In this document: positions 25,123-38,348 of the stretch, one piece after another
Numbering within the stretch: position 1 is the stretch's first letter
Layout: every line of letters begins with the position of its first letter
From: Trichoplax adhaerens
Taxonomy: Eukaryota > Placozoa > Uniplacotomia > Trichoplacea > Trichoplacidae
Assembly (NCBI RefSeq): GCF_000150275.1
Contig: NW_002060944.1
Coordinates: forward strand, 4,165,080-4,229,079
DNA length: 64,000 nt
Reading direction: 5' to 3'
Notes under the pieces: model-generated
What the model was told of the DNA's origin: nothing
The model's database searches: none
What the model saw: the letters and a program-made list of their open reading frames with translations, nothing else
Made by a program: the position numbers and the translations under genes

Positions 25123-26021
25123 TCCAGAGGCTGTTATTTTGTAATTATCTAGAATGTTCATATTAAATATTGACTATATTATTTTCAGTTAGTAAGTATT
25201 TATTTAATTATACATTACAGGTACAGGATTGTAGACTGATGATATGGTATACTGTATGTTAGTTAAATTACTGGCCCTTAGTTAGACATTAACCAAATTT
25301 CATTTTAAAGATGAAAGTTAAAATATATATGTCATAAGTAACTTTGGATAGTTGTGGTATGTGATATCACGTTTGTAATAAATAAAATTTCAAATTCATC
25401 GCAAATACGAAGAACATTCATTTGACTGCACTCTGGGATACGTCAACTCATTATCATAATATACGCGACATTGCATGACCGTGCCATGGACACAAAATGT
25501 TCTCTCGCAGTACAGTAAAAAGAACAGCTAAAAGAATAATTTGGATTGGTATTTCGAATCGCCATCCACTGTATTATATTTATCGAGCGAGGGGTATACT
25601 AGTAATAATAATTATAATTAGTAATCCAATAAATATTCACAACCTGCTCCTATTTTGGAATCGTACAGTATTGTACTATATTACTGCAATCAGTACTGTA
25701 CGTGCAATGCACATGATTATCATACTCTGCAACACTGCACTGGCTGTGTATACGGACAGTACGGTAGATTGGACACTGCACTTATGTACTGATTTCGTTA
25801 TTCGTGAACATGACTCATAGTGAACCTTAGGTCTGTTTTAGTAATACTGGAAACCGTATGCTTTGTATGGAAAATGATGTAATACAGTCAAATACTATAC
25901 AGTGTACGGTAAAGACCCTTGGTATCCCGTATTGTACTGTACAAAATCGCCAGAATTACGTCGACATTTCTGGAGAATAATGTGCGGAAAGAACGAGCAC
26001 AAGCCTTGCGGAGATAGCAAC
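25123..26021. other. GTF2H4 3' UTR and BBLN upstream region
   Basis: Contains the AATAAA at 25381. The 25497-25820 frame is Ile/Tyr-rich and includes ACAGTACTGTAC-type repeat, so I do not regard it as coding. Confidence 0.5.
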
Positions 26022-27211
26022 ATGTCAGATGAGGAAAATCAAAGCGTTGAACAAGATGAGAATGTTATTATTGATCCAATAGGTACCGTATCTTTGTACT
26101 GCATGCTATATTAGTTTGAGTGAACTAGTGTTACAAACTACAGTATATATCAATTCATCACTAAATTTCGCAATCCGAGAGACAATTACAGTAGATTTTT
26201 TCCATCGAAAGTATTACAAAAAATCGTATAGCGCAACAAAAATCTAGCACATAATCGCTCGTTTCTATCATGTACTTGCCTCCAGAATGTGTTATGTAGT
26301 GATTCATATAATGTACAGTTTCTATCACAAGCTAGGCTACCAAGCTGTTTTGCTACCATATGTTGCCAAACTTACGGATTAACTGATCTTTTATAGACTT
26401 GCTATTAGTGAGAGAGAGAGATGGCTTCCATCGATAATATCATACGACATAAATTTTGACCTGTCTTGGCTGTATTGTATATATATACAGCATATATCCG
26501 TAACATACTCGTATACAGTGAATGATTAGAACGATAACCGAATTTGTACGCTGATTGATGATTGATGTTATTGCACTCGACAGTCACACTGAGTCACTTA
26601 CTGTTATTTACTATTAGTAAGATTACTGAGATATAAGATATGTACTCGTATAGTTTTTGCCTATTTATAGATATCATACGATTAAATGGCCTACTTGTCT
26701 TGGCTATATATTCAGCGAACAATTAGATGATAAAATAGAAATGTTATATAGCTATAACTAATTTTGCACCATAATAGAGCACCAGAAATTTTTTATTATG
26801 AAATATAGTATTTAAAAGCGTAGTATTCACGCTTATGACGCTTCTAGAAATGCTTGATGTGTAGAATAATATTTGGATTTAATGATATCATAGGATCACG
26901 AATCTAATCAGCTGATAGTAGTAATCAGTAAAGCATTACAATATCACAATTGTAGGAGTAATAATTATTTTAATTTTATACTTTAAGCGGTGGCAGGAGA
27001 AATTGAAGAATTGGATCAAACCATTGACAACCTCAATTCTTGCTTGGATCATTTAGAGTCTTGGAGTGATTCATTAAACTCTAAGATGCGAGAATTTATA
27101 GAAACTATGCGAAAAGATAGGGAAGAACGCCAAAATCAAGTACCAACTGAGCATTTACAAGATTTAAACTTGAAATCTCAATCAAAAACTCCGGATGCAA
27201 AAAATTCATGA
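26022..27211 (+). CDS. BBLN: Bublin coiled-coil protein (UPF0184, C9orf16-like), two exons
   Basis: Small acidic coiled-coil protein; bublin is associated with intermediate filaments at epithelial surfaces. Exons 26022-26082 and 26988-27211 join as ATAG + CGGTG for 94 residues (human 83). The diagnostic block NLNSCLDHLESWSDSLNSKM matches human QINSCLDHLEEKNDHLHARL, followed by ETMRKDREERQNQ. The N-terminus is acidic (MSDEENQSVEQDEN) and the coiled coil covers about residues 26-62. An in-frame ATG at 25980 would add 14 residues, but the Ser-acidic start matches the family better. Confidence 0.87.
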
Positions 27212-28993
27212 TTCCGTTGATAAGGACCAAATTAAAATTTTCTCGATATTCTGAATTAAAACAGATACGACCTGTAGCTAGTCGCTAATGGTAGCTATAT
27301 AATGTTTACAGACGCAATAGGGTTTGTGTTATTGGTAGGGTTAAAATTACGGTTATGGCTACATTTGTTATTACCTTAAGGTATCCTTACATAAAAGACG
27401 TAAAATTTAATTAGTAAGACCCTATAAAGCAGTACCATGGGGGTAATAATATTAGTTCGGCGTATGCAAGATTGCAGATCACTCTAGATTTATTATTTTT
27501 AAGATCTATCCGTACACTAATTCGCATTGTCAACCTATTCTAAATCGGCGCTATACGAAATTCGGATATATTCTATTGTAAATAATCTCGGATTTACGAT
27601 AATCATAACTATAAATTGATGTAATTGCTTCTGTCTTGAAATTAAGTTTAGCAATCATCTATTTTTATTACTTTGCTTAGTAAATATACTGTATTTCTTA
27701 AATCTTACTGCTCGTATTTATATTTTTAGTCTGTCTAAACGCCAATACCGTATTTAAATCTATGCTATATTGTATAGTACGTTGCTCAAAATCTTAAATT
27801 TTACTTGATAATACTTATGTGTATAGAAGAAAAGAGAACACAGTTTAGAATTTGAGTACTGGCGATGGGTATCGTGCAGTACTCTGCAATTTACCCTTTG
27901 GATTAATTCCTTCTTTCAGCTGCCTAATACTAGTGATGCTATAAAATATCAGATATACCCAATACTTTTATATTTTCGCTTGAAGTAAAAGTATTTGTAC
28001 ATAGAACATACATTCACGATGGCATTATAAAGATAACAGAAAATAAAGAAAGTTGAATGTGATCTTATGTACTGTACGCGTATCTATTTCTTTGCTAATT
28101 GTGTTGTTTGTCTTCTAAGCTGTAAATGTAATTGTTTGTAGCTACGTAGTGCTGTTGTCGATGCAGCATGAGTAAGACATTATCAATCTCTTTTAGTAGT
28201 ACTGTCATGTGGTTACTGTTTGAAATTTCTGACAGTTAATAGAGTAAATCTACTTATTACTGGTATAGATGGAATAAATAGGATCTATGTCATGGTATCA
28301 TTAATGATTTACTGTTTTTATCTTAACAGTACAGTAATAGTGAATACCGGTGAATGGTGATATCAACTGCTTAGCTAATTGTGTGCTATTACACGCAATA
28401 TTTAATGATTGCTTTTACTGAAACAGAGTCTAGGTCAAACAAGGATCATCAGGCTAGAATTCAAATTATTTTTAAGAGTTACTGCGTAAAATATATAGTA
28501 ACATAGAATAAGAGGTAGCTTGATTACATAAGCTGCATGAACACAGCTTACGTATAATCTTATAAGAGTTATTAAATTAGCATTGATCTTTATCGAAATT
28601 TTTACTTAGCTGAAATTGTAGACAGACATTAAGGCCAAGATAATATACAAATAATTTCATTACACTGGTTCGAAAGATGATTTAATTATGCCTAATACGT
28701 ATGACAGTTCGAGGGTATACAGTAATCCGAAGAAACAATACATAGTATAATATTTATAACAATATATGCTCAATGTTATAAAAATTGTCCAAAGTTTATT
28801 AATGCTCAGTAAAAGTATTTTAACTATTAAGTTTTATAATAAAATTGCAACTGAGAAAATGTTTCATTTACTTTAAAGCAAGTTACAGATTGCGAATGAC
28901 ATAAATTTTCTATTTCTGTACACAAAAGTATTTGAATATAAGAGTATTCGTACACTAGGTAAATAGTCAAATTTTGAACTATTGAAGGCTATC
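27212..28993. other. Intergenic region between convergent BBLN and ZDHHC24-like gene
   Basis: Roughly 1.8 kb of AT-rich sequence holding the two 3' ends. I see no coding segment, repeat array or RNA gene. Confidence 0.5.
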
Positions 28994-29830
28994 TCAACGA
29001 GCTTTCTTCTGTTGCTTTTTGAAAGTTATGCCATCACCTTCTAATCCTGAGGACATTAAAGGATTAATGAAACAAATCCACCAATACTTTCCAAATACAA
29101 CAGCTAAGTTTTCGGTTACTGACAAGCGGTAGCTAAAGTCGTTGGTAGCAGCTTCTTTCCAGGTTTGCCCATTTAATACCAAGTGCATTTCATAATATAC
29201 CAGGCCTCCAATACTGATAGTAGCTGTTAAAGGTAAGGCACAAAAAAATCCGGCTAGTGCTTCGTACGAAGTAGAATACCCTATGAGCCAAGCTGGGAGA
29301 GGCATAAAACAAGCTATCAAACGACCGAGGGTAAATCCGTTATACACCTCTGATGCGAAGGTAAAATTGACAATCGTTGCATACAATACACCGAAGAAAA
29401 GGTAGATAATTGAAACAACAAAGTATCGATGATTTTTTAAGCCAATACACATTGAAAAGAAAAAACAATGATGATCTCGTTTAAGGATGCAAATATTGCA
29501 TTTATAACAGTGAGATGCACGCGGAGGGACATTCCAACCGCAATCAGCGCAATGTTTCCAGCCAGGTTTAAGAGTAGCAGGCAGGATTATGTTACTAGGT
29601 GAACTATCAACATATAAAACCATAAAGATGTTGATATAGATATGAACAGCTAAAAAGCTTAGCCAGAGTAAATGTAATAGAAAAGGAGTATCAATGAAAG
29701 GATACCATACCACTACTACATGTACTTCGTAAAGGATTATAATAGTAATTAAAAAGTAGGTTAAAATTATTGTTGACCACGATAACTGATAATTGAATTG
29801 ACGATTTATTCTAGAAATTAATGATGCCAT
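28994..29830 (-). CDS. ZDHHC24: DHHC palmitoyltransferase, ZDHHC24-like, intronless
   Basis: Protein S-acyltransferase that transfers palmitate to cysteines through the DHHC cysteine. It has 278 residues from the ATG at 29830 (human ZDHHC24 284); the longer frame to 29863 would need TTG. Hydrophobic spans are at about 20-43, 50-74, 136-160 and 190-220. The Cys-rich domain runs from about 93 (HCADCGWNVPPRASHC) through ILKRDHHCFFFSMCIG, with DHHC at 119-122 and all zinc Cys/His present. The C-terminal LEGDGITFK matches ZDHHC24 LPGDGITFQ, which is why I choose this subfamily. It is a single exon in an otherwise intron-rich region. Confidence 0.88.
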   Translation of the reverse strand: MASLISRINRQFNYQLSWSTIILTYFLITIIILYEVHVVVVWYPFIDTPFLLHLLWLSFLAVHIYINIFMVLYVDSSPSNIILPATLKPGWKHCADCGWNVPPRASHCYKCNICILKRDHHCFFFSMCIGLKNHRYFVVSIIYLFFGVLYATIVNFTFASEVYNGFTLGRLIACFMPLPAWLIGYSTSYEALAGFFCALPLTATISIGGLVYYEMHLVLNGQTWKEAATNDFSYRLSVTENLAVVFGKYWWICFINPLMSSGLEGDGITFKKQQKKAR

Positions 29831-31238
29831 GGTACAACCAGTATTGGATATTGAGAAATACAACAGTCAGGTACAATTCGATTTTAGGACGGATTCTCTG
29901 GAAATTAAGCAGGAAATATGTAAAAATATTAATTAACCGATTCCCTGTAACCTTAAATCTTACTATTTGTTGTAAATTAAGGTCATGGGCTCATAGCCAT
30001 AGTATGTCCAAGAATGCTATACGACAAAGTTGTGCATTGCAAGTTGTAATGACTTTCGCTTCTTGTTGGACCTATAGTACTGCAGGTATACAGTACTATA
30101 CAGTACAGTACAGTATAGTACCAGGCTTGCCTCGAAATCGAGGTAAAGCAGAACTACATACAGTACGTACAGTACAGTATACTGTACCGTGTAGAGTACT
30201 GCACTGTACACTAAAATCCCCTCTGAGGTTTGTACTGTAGACTGCAGAAGGTGTACAGTACTGTACTCTACCCTTGTATTTATTTATATTTTATCCGTGT
30301 AGCACTTACTGTACAGTTCTGTGTTTCTTCATTGAGCTAGTCAATTAAGAAATTCAGTTCTACTGCAATCTTCTTACTGTCTTCCATGTGCACGGTTATC
30401 ACTTCGTTACTTGTTTCTAAGAAGTTGATTCTCCTCTTAATTTTCATCTCCCATACTGTACTGTGCCACAGCTAAACGTTCTTCCACGGTACAGACATAC
30501 AGACAGTAAGATTGCATGTATAGTCGTTCAATAGCCAAGCATGCGTAGTGAGAAACGCATTGCTATGGTAACGATAAGGTAAAGTATACAAACACTCGCA
30601 TCATCAGTTGCAATCCATAATACTATACTTATCAGTAATCTTGATCGATTTATCAATTCAGTCAGCAGCATTAGGCTATGGCTACAACAACAGCTAGAGC
30701 ATAGTACAATATATACTGTGGATAGCAACCTAAAATGATTTTTGCATCTGTCTGCCAAGTGCACAATACAGCCTGCAGCTTCTCTCAATTTTCCTACTGT
30801 GGTCACGTTAACTACGGCATACCGATTAATTAATTGTAAAAGGAATAAAGAAAGTGCGTAGCGTAACAACGGTAGTGAATGTGTATTAATTTAAATAAAT
30901 AAATAGTAGGCACATACACAACACGGCAACACAGCAACTGTAACAGTATTGACTATAAAATTTGAACGCGAAGTATATTGCGTATTAGAGTATATCATTT
31001 GTCTGTTTTCAGATACTAGGGTATATGAGTAGTAGTGCATTATTCGTATTTCTGATATTGATATCACATATACCTTGGACACCCAAAGCACTTGATGCAA
31101 ATACTGTAACATCGTAGCAACCGTCATCGACGAGATAAGTTGTGTTCTGTATCAGATCTTGGCGATAGAGTACAGATACAGAAAGTAGCAGTTTAAATTT
31201 CTTATCAGGCGATCAAATCAAGTCGAAGATTTTAAAGC
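29831..31238. other. Intergenic region with TACTGTACAGTA patches
   Basis: Divergent space between the ZDHHC24-like gene and the adenylate kinase gene. A strong palindromic TACAGTAC/GTACTGTAC cluster covers about 30075-30260. Short frames on both strands there are repeat-derived. Confidence 0.5.
30075..30260. repeat. TACTGTACAGTA palindrome cluster
   Basis: Dense TACAGTAC, GTACTGTAC and GTACAGTACAGTATA segments upstream of the ZDHHC24-like gene and the AK5-like gene. Same motif family as at 1270-1500 and 18235-18320. Confidence 0.8.
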
Positions 31239-34200
31239 ATGACTTCCGAAGATGCAAAGAAATATTTACAATCTAAGAAGATTCCTCAGCTATTCGAGGT
31301 TCGAACAAAAATCTTCCTGTTAATATGTTAAATACAAGTAAATACCGTACTTCCTACTAATTTCTGTTAAGTTAAGCTAGCAAGTCATAATCGAATAAAA
31401 TATAACATTATAATATTCGCATCATTTATAAATTTTTATCGTCCATTTATACCACATAATGAAGATTATAAATATTGGACCTACGTGTGTACTAGTACTT
31501 CGTCATACGTACGCTAAATTTCGCTTTGTAATTTCACCCTGCTTTGCAACCTACTAAAGCTGAAATTATGATCGTAACTATTTCTCTGATCAATATAATA
31601 AATGGGCAATTGAATAGTTTAGCAAAGTGAAATGCAGTCTGAGCTCAAATATTTAAAATTGATAATGCAAGAAACTATAGATCGTCTAGGTTTATTAATG
31701 CAATCATTTTTTCTATCAGAATCAAAGTTATTACATTCGCTGTTCTCATAACTATATCATGTATACTATAATTTCGATTATCGTGACAATTTTCTGAAAA
31801 TGATGTCTCCTTTTAATCTTTAAGCAATACAAAACAAAGTGTTTCATAACAATATATGATCCGTACGTATCATTTATGGCAATTTAGTCGCACTTTGTGC
31901 CACGGATCCAAATTTTGTTGAACCGCAGTACTAACCAACAGCCACATTCTGTACTATTGATATCAATAATAATTTACAAGCACAATTATATTCATTAGTC
32001 TACGGATGCTGCATGATTAGTAAGTACAAATGAAGCAAAAAGAAATATGCATTAGATATAAGGATGATGCATAACAATTTAGCTTGATAGACTTTATACG
32101 TATGATATTGAAGTCAATTAAAATACTGAAGCCTTGTAAGCAGAAAACTTATGACAACGCCTATACTGCATTTTATGTGATGAAAGCATAAACCTTTAAA
32201 AAATAGTAGACTCTATAAAAATTAAGCTTTCATAAAGCTTTATAACATACATCTCTAACTTGCTAAAAAACTTTCGCAATTTTCAATCTATACATGAAAG
32301 TTCTTTATAAATCTATAAATTAAACTTATTATTTAGCTCATGAACGGCGAGTCAACTAGCTCTTGAGATATTACATTAATAGATGAGCTTAGTTAGCTTT
32401 GAATATTTTTCAAATATCTGATACTATCAATCCATTCATTGACTCTATATTAAATTCATACTGATAATCGTCATTGCTTTCCTAACGCGATTAGAGCTTA
32501 TTAGCTGGGTTGATGTACAATCGTCCAACCAATCATGTTGATTTTTTATCGGATTGTTTGGAGAAAATAAAAGATGACCGTGAAAAGGACTTACAGTGGA
32601 GCTCTTTTCTTAAGCCTTTACCTAATATCGAAAGAGGAAAAGGCGGAAACCTAAGTGAACCATTTAATGGAAATGATGCTGATCTGATGTTCGAAACTGA
32701 AGCACCATATTTAGATATGAAAGGAAAAGAGCCACTACCACCTATTTCTAAAAGTTTCCCGAAAACCAAAGATACAACATATATATTTGTTCAGGGTAGG
32801 GATTTCTTTGAATCGGTATAGTCGTACATCACTATATTCCTAATCATAACCCACAATGCTATATGGTAATTTAGGAGGCCCTGGATCAGGAAAGAGAGAA
32901 GTTTGCAAAGGTATTGAAGATCGTTTTGGACTTACGTATCTGTCAATTGGTGATATCATGCGGGAAGAAGTAGAAAAAAAATCAGAAGCTGGTATCATTA
33001 TTAAAGAAGCCATGAAGAATGGCTTACTAGTTCCGCAGGTGATGGATGATTCAAACATTCGCATGACATAATTTTCTTGTGAACTATATTAATATGTTAA
33101 GCAATCATTTTAGTATTCTATGAAATTAAAAATTGTCTCGGTTGTAGTAAAATGCAGGAAATCAACATTTCATAGCTATTTCATTTCATAAGCTTTAATT
33201 GGCATTTAACAACTTCACTAACGGTAGTATGTTTATTTCTTACTTTTACATTTTACAGTATGTTGTTATTGAAATTCTTGAAGACGTAATGCTGAAACTA
33301 TACAATGACCAGGGCTATGTTATTGAAGGATTTCCAAGAGATTTGAGTCAAGCAAAACAATTTGAGTTGGAAGTAAGGGACTACTATGGATTAAACTAAA
33401 ATAATGTCATTTTATTAGCTAGCATTTGTCGAGCAATCGGTTCTGTTCATCTTTTTTAAGGTTGGGGAATGTGCATTCTTAATAGATCTGAAATCAGATC
33501 CTGAAAGAATGCAAAGACGCCTTGAAAGGAGAGTGAAATTCAATGATAGATTAGACGACTCTGTGGATAATATTAAACGTAAATTGGACCTCTATGATCA
33601 ATTTACTGTCCCCGTGATCAACTACTATAATTCATTAGGAAAAGTTAGACAGGTTAGAACTAGTTCTCGGATGACAGTAATGAAATCCAAACTAAATTTT
33701 AATCTTTATAGTTGTTATTGCATATTCTGGTAGATATCATTAAAATAAACAATATTTCGCACTAAAATTTGCGATTAGGTGGACGTCGATCGTGATATCG
33801 ATGATGTTATCGAAGATATTGCTAATATTGTTATGGCGGAGCCAACATGTGCAGCGATCGCAGCTACGGCACTCATCAATTCCCTGGATACAAATGTAAT
33901 GGAAGATTCCCCGCATGAAGCTGCAGTAACTGAAGATAAAATATTAAGTGAACCTGATGGCAAACTTTCTCCTGATCTTCAACCTTCCAATTTAAATGGT
34001 AATCCAATGTATAATTATAGGATAAGTCGGTAAAAATAGACAATACAGTGTCTAATGTCTATGAGTATCGTACCGGGAGATGCTGTTCGTAGGATTTCTT
34101 TAGGCAGAGCTTGTACGAGGCAGTACCTCTTTCCTTAAAGTCTAATCGATACTAGCATACACACATTTCAATCGTTAATAGTAATCATTTTAAGATAAAT

Positions 34201-37200
34201 TACTCATGATAACTCATATAAGATGCTATTAAATATACATAATCTATGTGTATATAATGTAAGGATAACATCATTCGGTGATGAAATAAGATTCATAGAT
34301 TTGCGGTAAACGATATACGGTGTTGGGTAGCTTCCGATTTTATTGCCTAGCCATATTCATATTACTGTACATACGAGCGCATATATATATATATATATAT
34401 ATATGATGTGTATAGAATTTGATTGATATGCTAAAATATAATATCTTATAAATTATAGGGCATGACACAACAATGGCATCTGCAGAAGAGATGGTCATTC
34501 CGGAACAAAGAGATCTTATTGGTGGCGATACCGGACGATCGCTAGACGTTAGTATTTTAGTATTTCCATTCTTAAGTAGAGTATCATGGAATACCTATGC
34601 CCTATAGAATTAAATAATAATCTCATTTATGGCGGCATTTTGTTATTCTTCTAAGAAATTAATGATCCCTAAATTATATGATATGTCTGTACAGGAGATA
34701 ATGGCAGAAGGGGCAGAACCCAAGATCGAACCGTCCGCACCAGAAGAGACTACTTTGGTGGCTAATTCCGTAACTGGAGATAACATGGAGACTTCACAAG
34801 TTCGTTTATGAGAATATTCTTACCGCTATTTGAATCTCGCCGTAAATTTTAAATTCTTAAATTATGCCTTGGTAGTACAATATAGAATAAATTTACAGCA
34901 CAAATATTCAATATTTCATCATCCGCGTATTGCGGATGTTTATGTTTTACATTTATGCGATACAGTGTTTATCTGAATATGTACTGCTATGCTTACAGTA
35001 TGTTAATTATATCTAGTACTACCGATATACTTTAAAATGCAGGATATAATATCAATCAAATTAGGGATTATCATGCTCATAAATAGAATAAGCCCATTTC
35101 ATCTTGAATGATAAACACAAATCTAGATCCAATATACTGTATATTATTATTATTTAACAACCAACAATATTGGCATGGATTCACTATACACTGTATTGTA
35201 AAAATGACTGTAGGAAGAAGCAAAAGAAATGATATCGAATGAAGTCATGGAAGAAGAAATTGTTGCTGCAGAATCCAACGTACAAGGTGGTGAGGGCCGT
35301 CCATTAGAGGTACAGTACCGAAGCTTTCATACACGCTTGCAGTATAAAGTGTACAAATATGAGTATACAGTATGTTATACGTCCGTAAAGTTTTTCACGA
35401 CATACAGTATGTAGTCTACTGTAGACGTAGACTAGGAGTGCATCAATGACATAGTAAGTAGTTACAGCAGCTCAAGCACAGTTAGATTTCAATCTGTACC
35501 CGATACAGTAGTAACTAACTTGAATAGCAAGCGGACTACGAATGGAGTTTACTGATTACTGTAGTCTACCCTCAGGCATACAGCTAGAGCATAAGATTTC
35601 AGTAATGCATGAGAATTGAACATCAAGAATGACATTAGCACGTAATCTCGCATATAGCTGGCAGTATGGCATACTAATGCCATTGCCTTTGCCATTGCCC
35701 TATGCCATTGCCCTATGCCATTGCCCTATGCCATTGCCCGATGCCGTTGCCCGATGCCATTGCCCGATGCCGTTGCCCTAAGCCATTGCCCTATGCCATT
35801 GCCCTATGCCATTGCCCGATGTCATTGCCCGATGCCGTTGCCCTAAGCCATTGCCCGATGCCATTGCTATTGTCTCGGTCCTACTGTATACCATTGTCGA
35901 CACAACACTGGTCTAGACAATACAATAAAATCAAATCAAATCAATAATAATAAATAAGATATTTCGGAGCTGACATCCTACTGGAATACGAATTTGTAAA
36001 TTTAGGAAGTGGTCGCAGAACAAGAAGCGAATGAGCAAACTTCGATGGAAAGAGAAAAGGAAATATTAGAATCTGCTAAAATCATCTTTATCATAGGTAA
36101 GAGGGTAGCGTGTAGTCTTGTAGTTTATATTGTGCAGTGTGCACTTCAGAAATACAATTTTTTTATTGCATACTGTACAAACTCGTATAGGGACTAGTTG
36201 TAGTATAGTACATCAGTACAGTATTTACTAAACTTTTTTTGTTATGCTGGACGATTTTGGAGATCACATTTAAGCTTCATGATCATTAGACCACAATAAT
36301 ACGTCATCAATAATGGAATGTTTGCTTCTTACTGTTGCCTGCTAGTCATGTAGCTTCTAATGCCGTATTATTTGAAAGTTTTTGGACTTGCGATAGAAAT
36401 TTATAGCAAACAAAACCGTTTTATTTCCTTCGATTTAAAAAGGTGGTCCTGCCAGTGGTAAACGGACTCAAGCCACTCGTATTGTAGAGAAGTATGGTTA
36501 CACTCATCTTTCGTACGGAGATCTGTTAAGAGCTGAGATAGAGCAACAATCCGAACGTGGTAGACTTTTGAAACAAAGTGCCGAACAAGGGCAATCTGCT
36601 TCTGATGTAGGTCATCTTTTTTTCCCCATTTTTATTGGATTAGTACATTAGTTGACGCCCAAACTGAGTAATTATTCCTTTATAACTCTGCTTTTCTATA
36701 CAGGATATTATGGTAGATGTAATGCGAGATATAATATTGCAAAATCAGAATCCCAACGGTTACTTAATTTCTGGTTTCCCGTCACGATTGAGCCAGAGTG
36801 CAAAGTTTGAATCTGACATAGCTAGCTGCCAGATCGTGTTTTATCTCGATTGCTCAGATGATACTATGATTGAGCGACTAGCTAGCAGTAACGACGCAAA
36901 CGATGAGGCCTTAAAGATTAGGCTAGGGACGTTCCGTGATTCCATTGAAGCTGTAACCGATTACTATCAGGATAAAGAAGTGCTAAACAAGGTATAACAT
37001 GTGAACTGACTTACCCACATTTTAGTGAAAAAGTAATTGTTTTATTAATCCCTTATACGTGGGTCAATGAAAATGTTTCAGTAGATATGATTGAAATTAG
37101 CGAGTTAGTTTTTATGTGCATCATTTATAAAGCCGTCGATGCTGTAACTATTCCTAATACTACCTCGTAGATATCTGCTGAAGGTTCCCCTGATGAAGTT

Positions 37201-38348
37201 TTTACTGAAATCTGTAATTCGCTAAATGCTGAACCTGTTAAAGAGGTAGAAGAGACTAAAGAGACACAGGAAGATGTCTGGAAGCCTAATAATGTCATCT
37301 TTGTTATTGGTAACTTGTATTTACCTTAAATTTATATTTTAGTTACTTTTCTTAAAGTTATATAAATCAGCGATGACTTCTAGTCATTACTTTCTTTAAT
37401 TAATCATACCTCTTCGTACTTATATATATATACTGATATGATATAGGTGGACCTGGATGCGGTAAAGGGACACAATGCAAGAATATTGTAGAAAAATATG
37501 GATTTGCTCATCTTTCTATAGGTGATTTGTTACGTGCTGAAGTCAAGAGTGGTTCTAAACGAGGAGAGCAATTAACTCAACTAATGGAAAAGGGAGAACT
37601 TGTATCAGATGTAATGCTAATACCAAAAACACTTTCTAATCAAACCATTGTTATCTACTTTACTATTATCGCACTAGCAATTTTAGCGTACCGTATAACT
37701 ATTAAGGCCTTCCAGTACTTTTACTCTCACAATTACATAGTGGTGTTATACAGCTGATAGATAATGTCAGGAATTTGATTTACATATAATTCTTCAATTC
37801 TTTTTGACAAGTGCAAATTTTTGTAAATTTTATAGGATATTGTACTGGAATTGCTACGTGACGCGATATTTTCAATAAAGAACGAAAATGGTTACATAAT
37901 TGATGGATACCCTAGGCAACTTAGTCAGGGAATTCAATTTGATTCCGATGTAACAGAGTGCCGAGCTATGCTTTATTTCGAATGCTCTGATGATACCATG
38001 ATTTCGAGATTGTTAGAAAGAGCTAAAACATCTGGTCGCGTAGATGATAACGAGGAAACCATCAAATTACGACTAAAAACTTTTCATGAGTTGACACAGC
38101 CAGCCGTAGAACATTATCGTGATAGTGGAAAATTGATGACTGTAAGTGCAGTAGGTTGAATACTCTTTTTCATATACGCGCACGATATGTATGTACTGTG
38201 TAGGCACATCGTTTACATTATAACAGTAAAGATTAAATTCTTAACTGGATTTAAATTTGTTTACTTCTTGTGGGTTAAGGTTTCCGCTGAGGGAACTCCG
38301 GATGAAGTGTTTGTGGAAGTTTGCCAAGCTTTCGATAATCATCTGTGA
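31239..38348 (+). CDS. AK5-like adenylate kinase with three nucleoside-kinase domains, 16 exons
   Basis: Phosphotransferase of the adenylate kinase family. Exons: 31239-31298, 32495-32795, 32875-33038, 33259-33372, 33461-33652, 33779-33998, 34459-34547, 34695-34799, 35214-35309, 36006-36096, 36443-36606, 36704-36991, 37171-37309, 37447-37610, 37836-38141, 38280-38348: 853 codons, phases consistent. The N-terminus ([16 protein letters not shown], then [11 protein letters not shown]) matches human AK5 (DAKEYLARREIPQLFESLLNGLM). NK1 is about residues 121-277, an acidic linker follows to 477, NK2 about 478-628, NK3 about 675-831. P-loops: [30 protein letters not shown]. Only NK3 keeps the full set ([25 protein letters not shown]); NK2 has [10 protein letters not shown] and lacks the GR-DDN lid signature. 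Human AK5 has two domains (562 residues), so this is an expanded relative. Confidence 0.9.
34381..34404. repeat. TA dinucleotide microsatellite in kinase intron 6
   Basis: About twelve TA units between exons 6 and 7 of the AK5-like gene. Confidence 0.9.
35677..35869. repeat. 13-bp minisatellite in intron 9 of the AK5-like gene
   Basis: About 14 copies of a unit close to CTATGCCATTGCC, with variants CGATGCCGTTGCC and CTAAGCCATTGCC. The 81-codon open frame across it ([12 protein letters not shown]-type) is a by-product of the repeat. The array lies between exon 9 (ends 35309) and exon 10 (starts 36006). Confidence 0.92.

Noticed and set aside
35702-35947. 81-codon frame [12 protein letters not shown]
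   Set aside because: It is the 13-bp intronic minisatellite read as protein.
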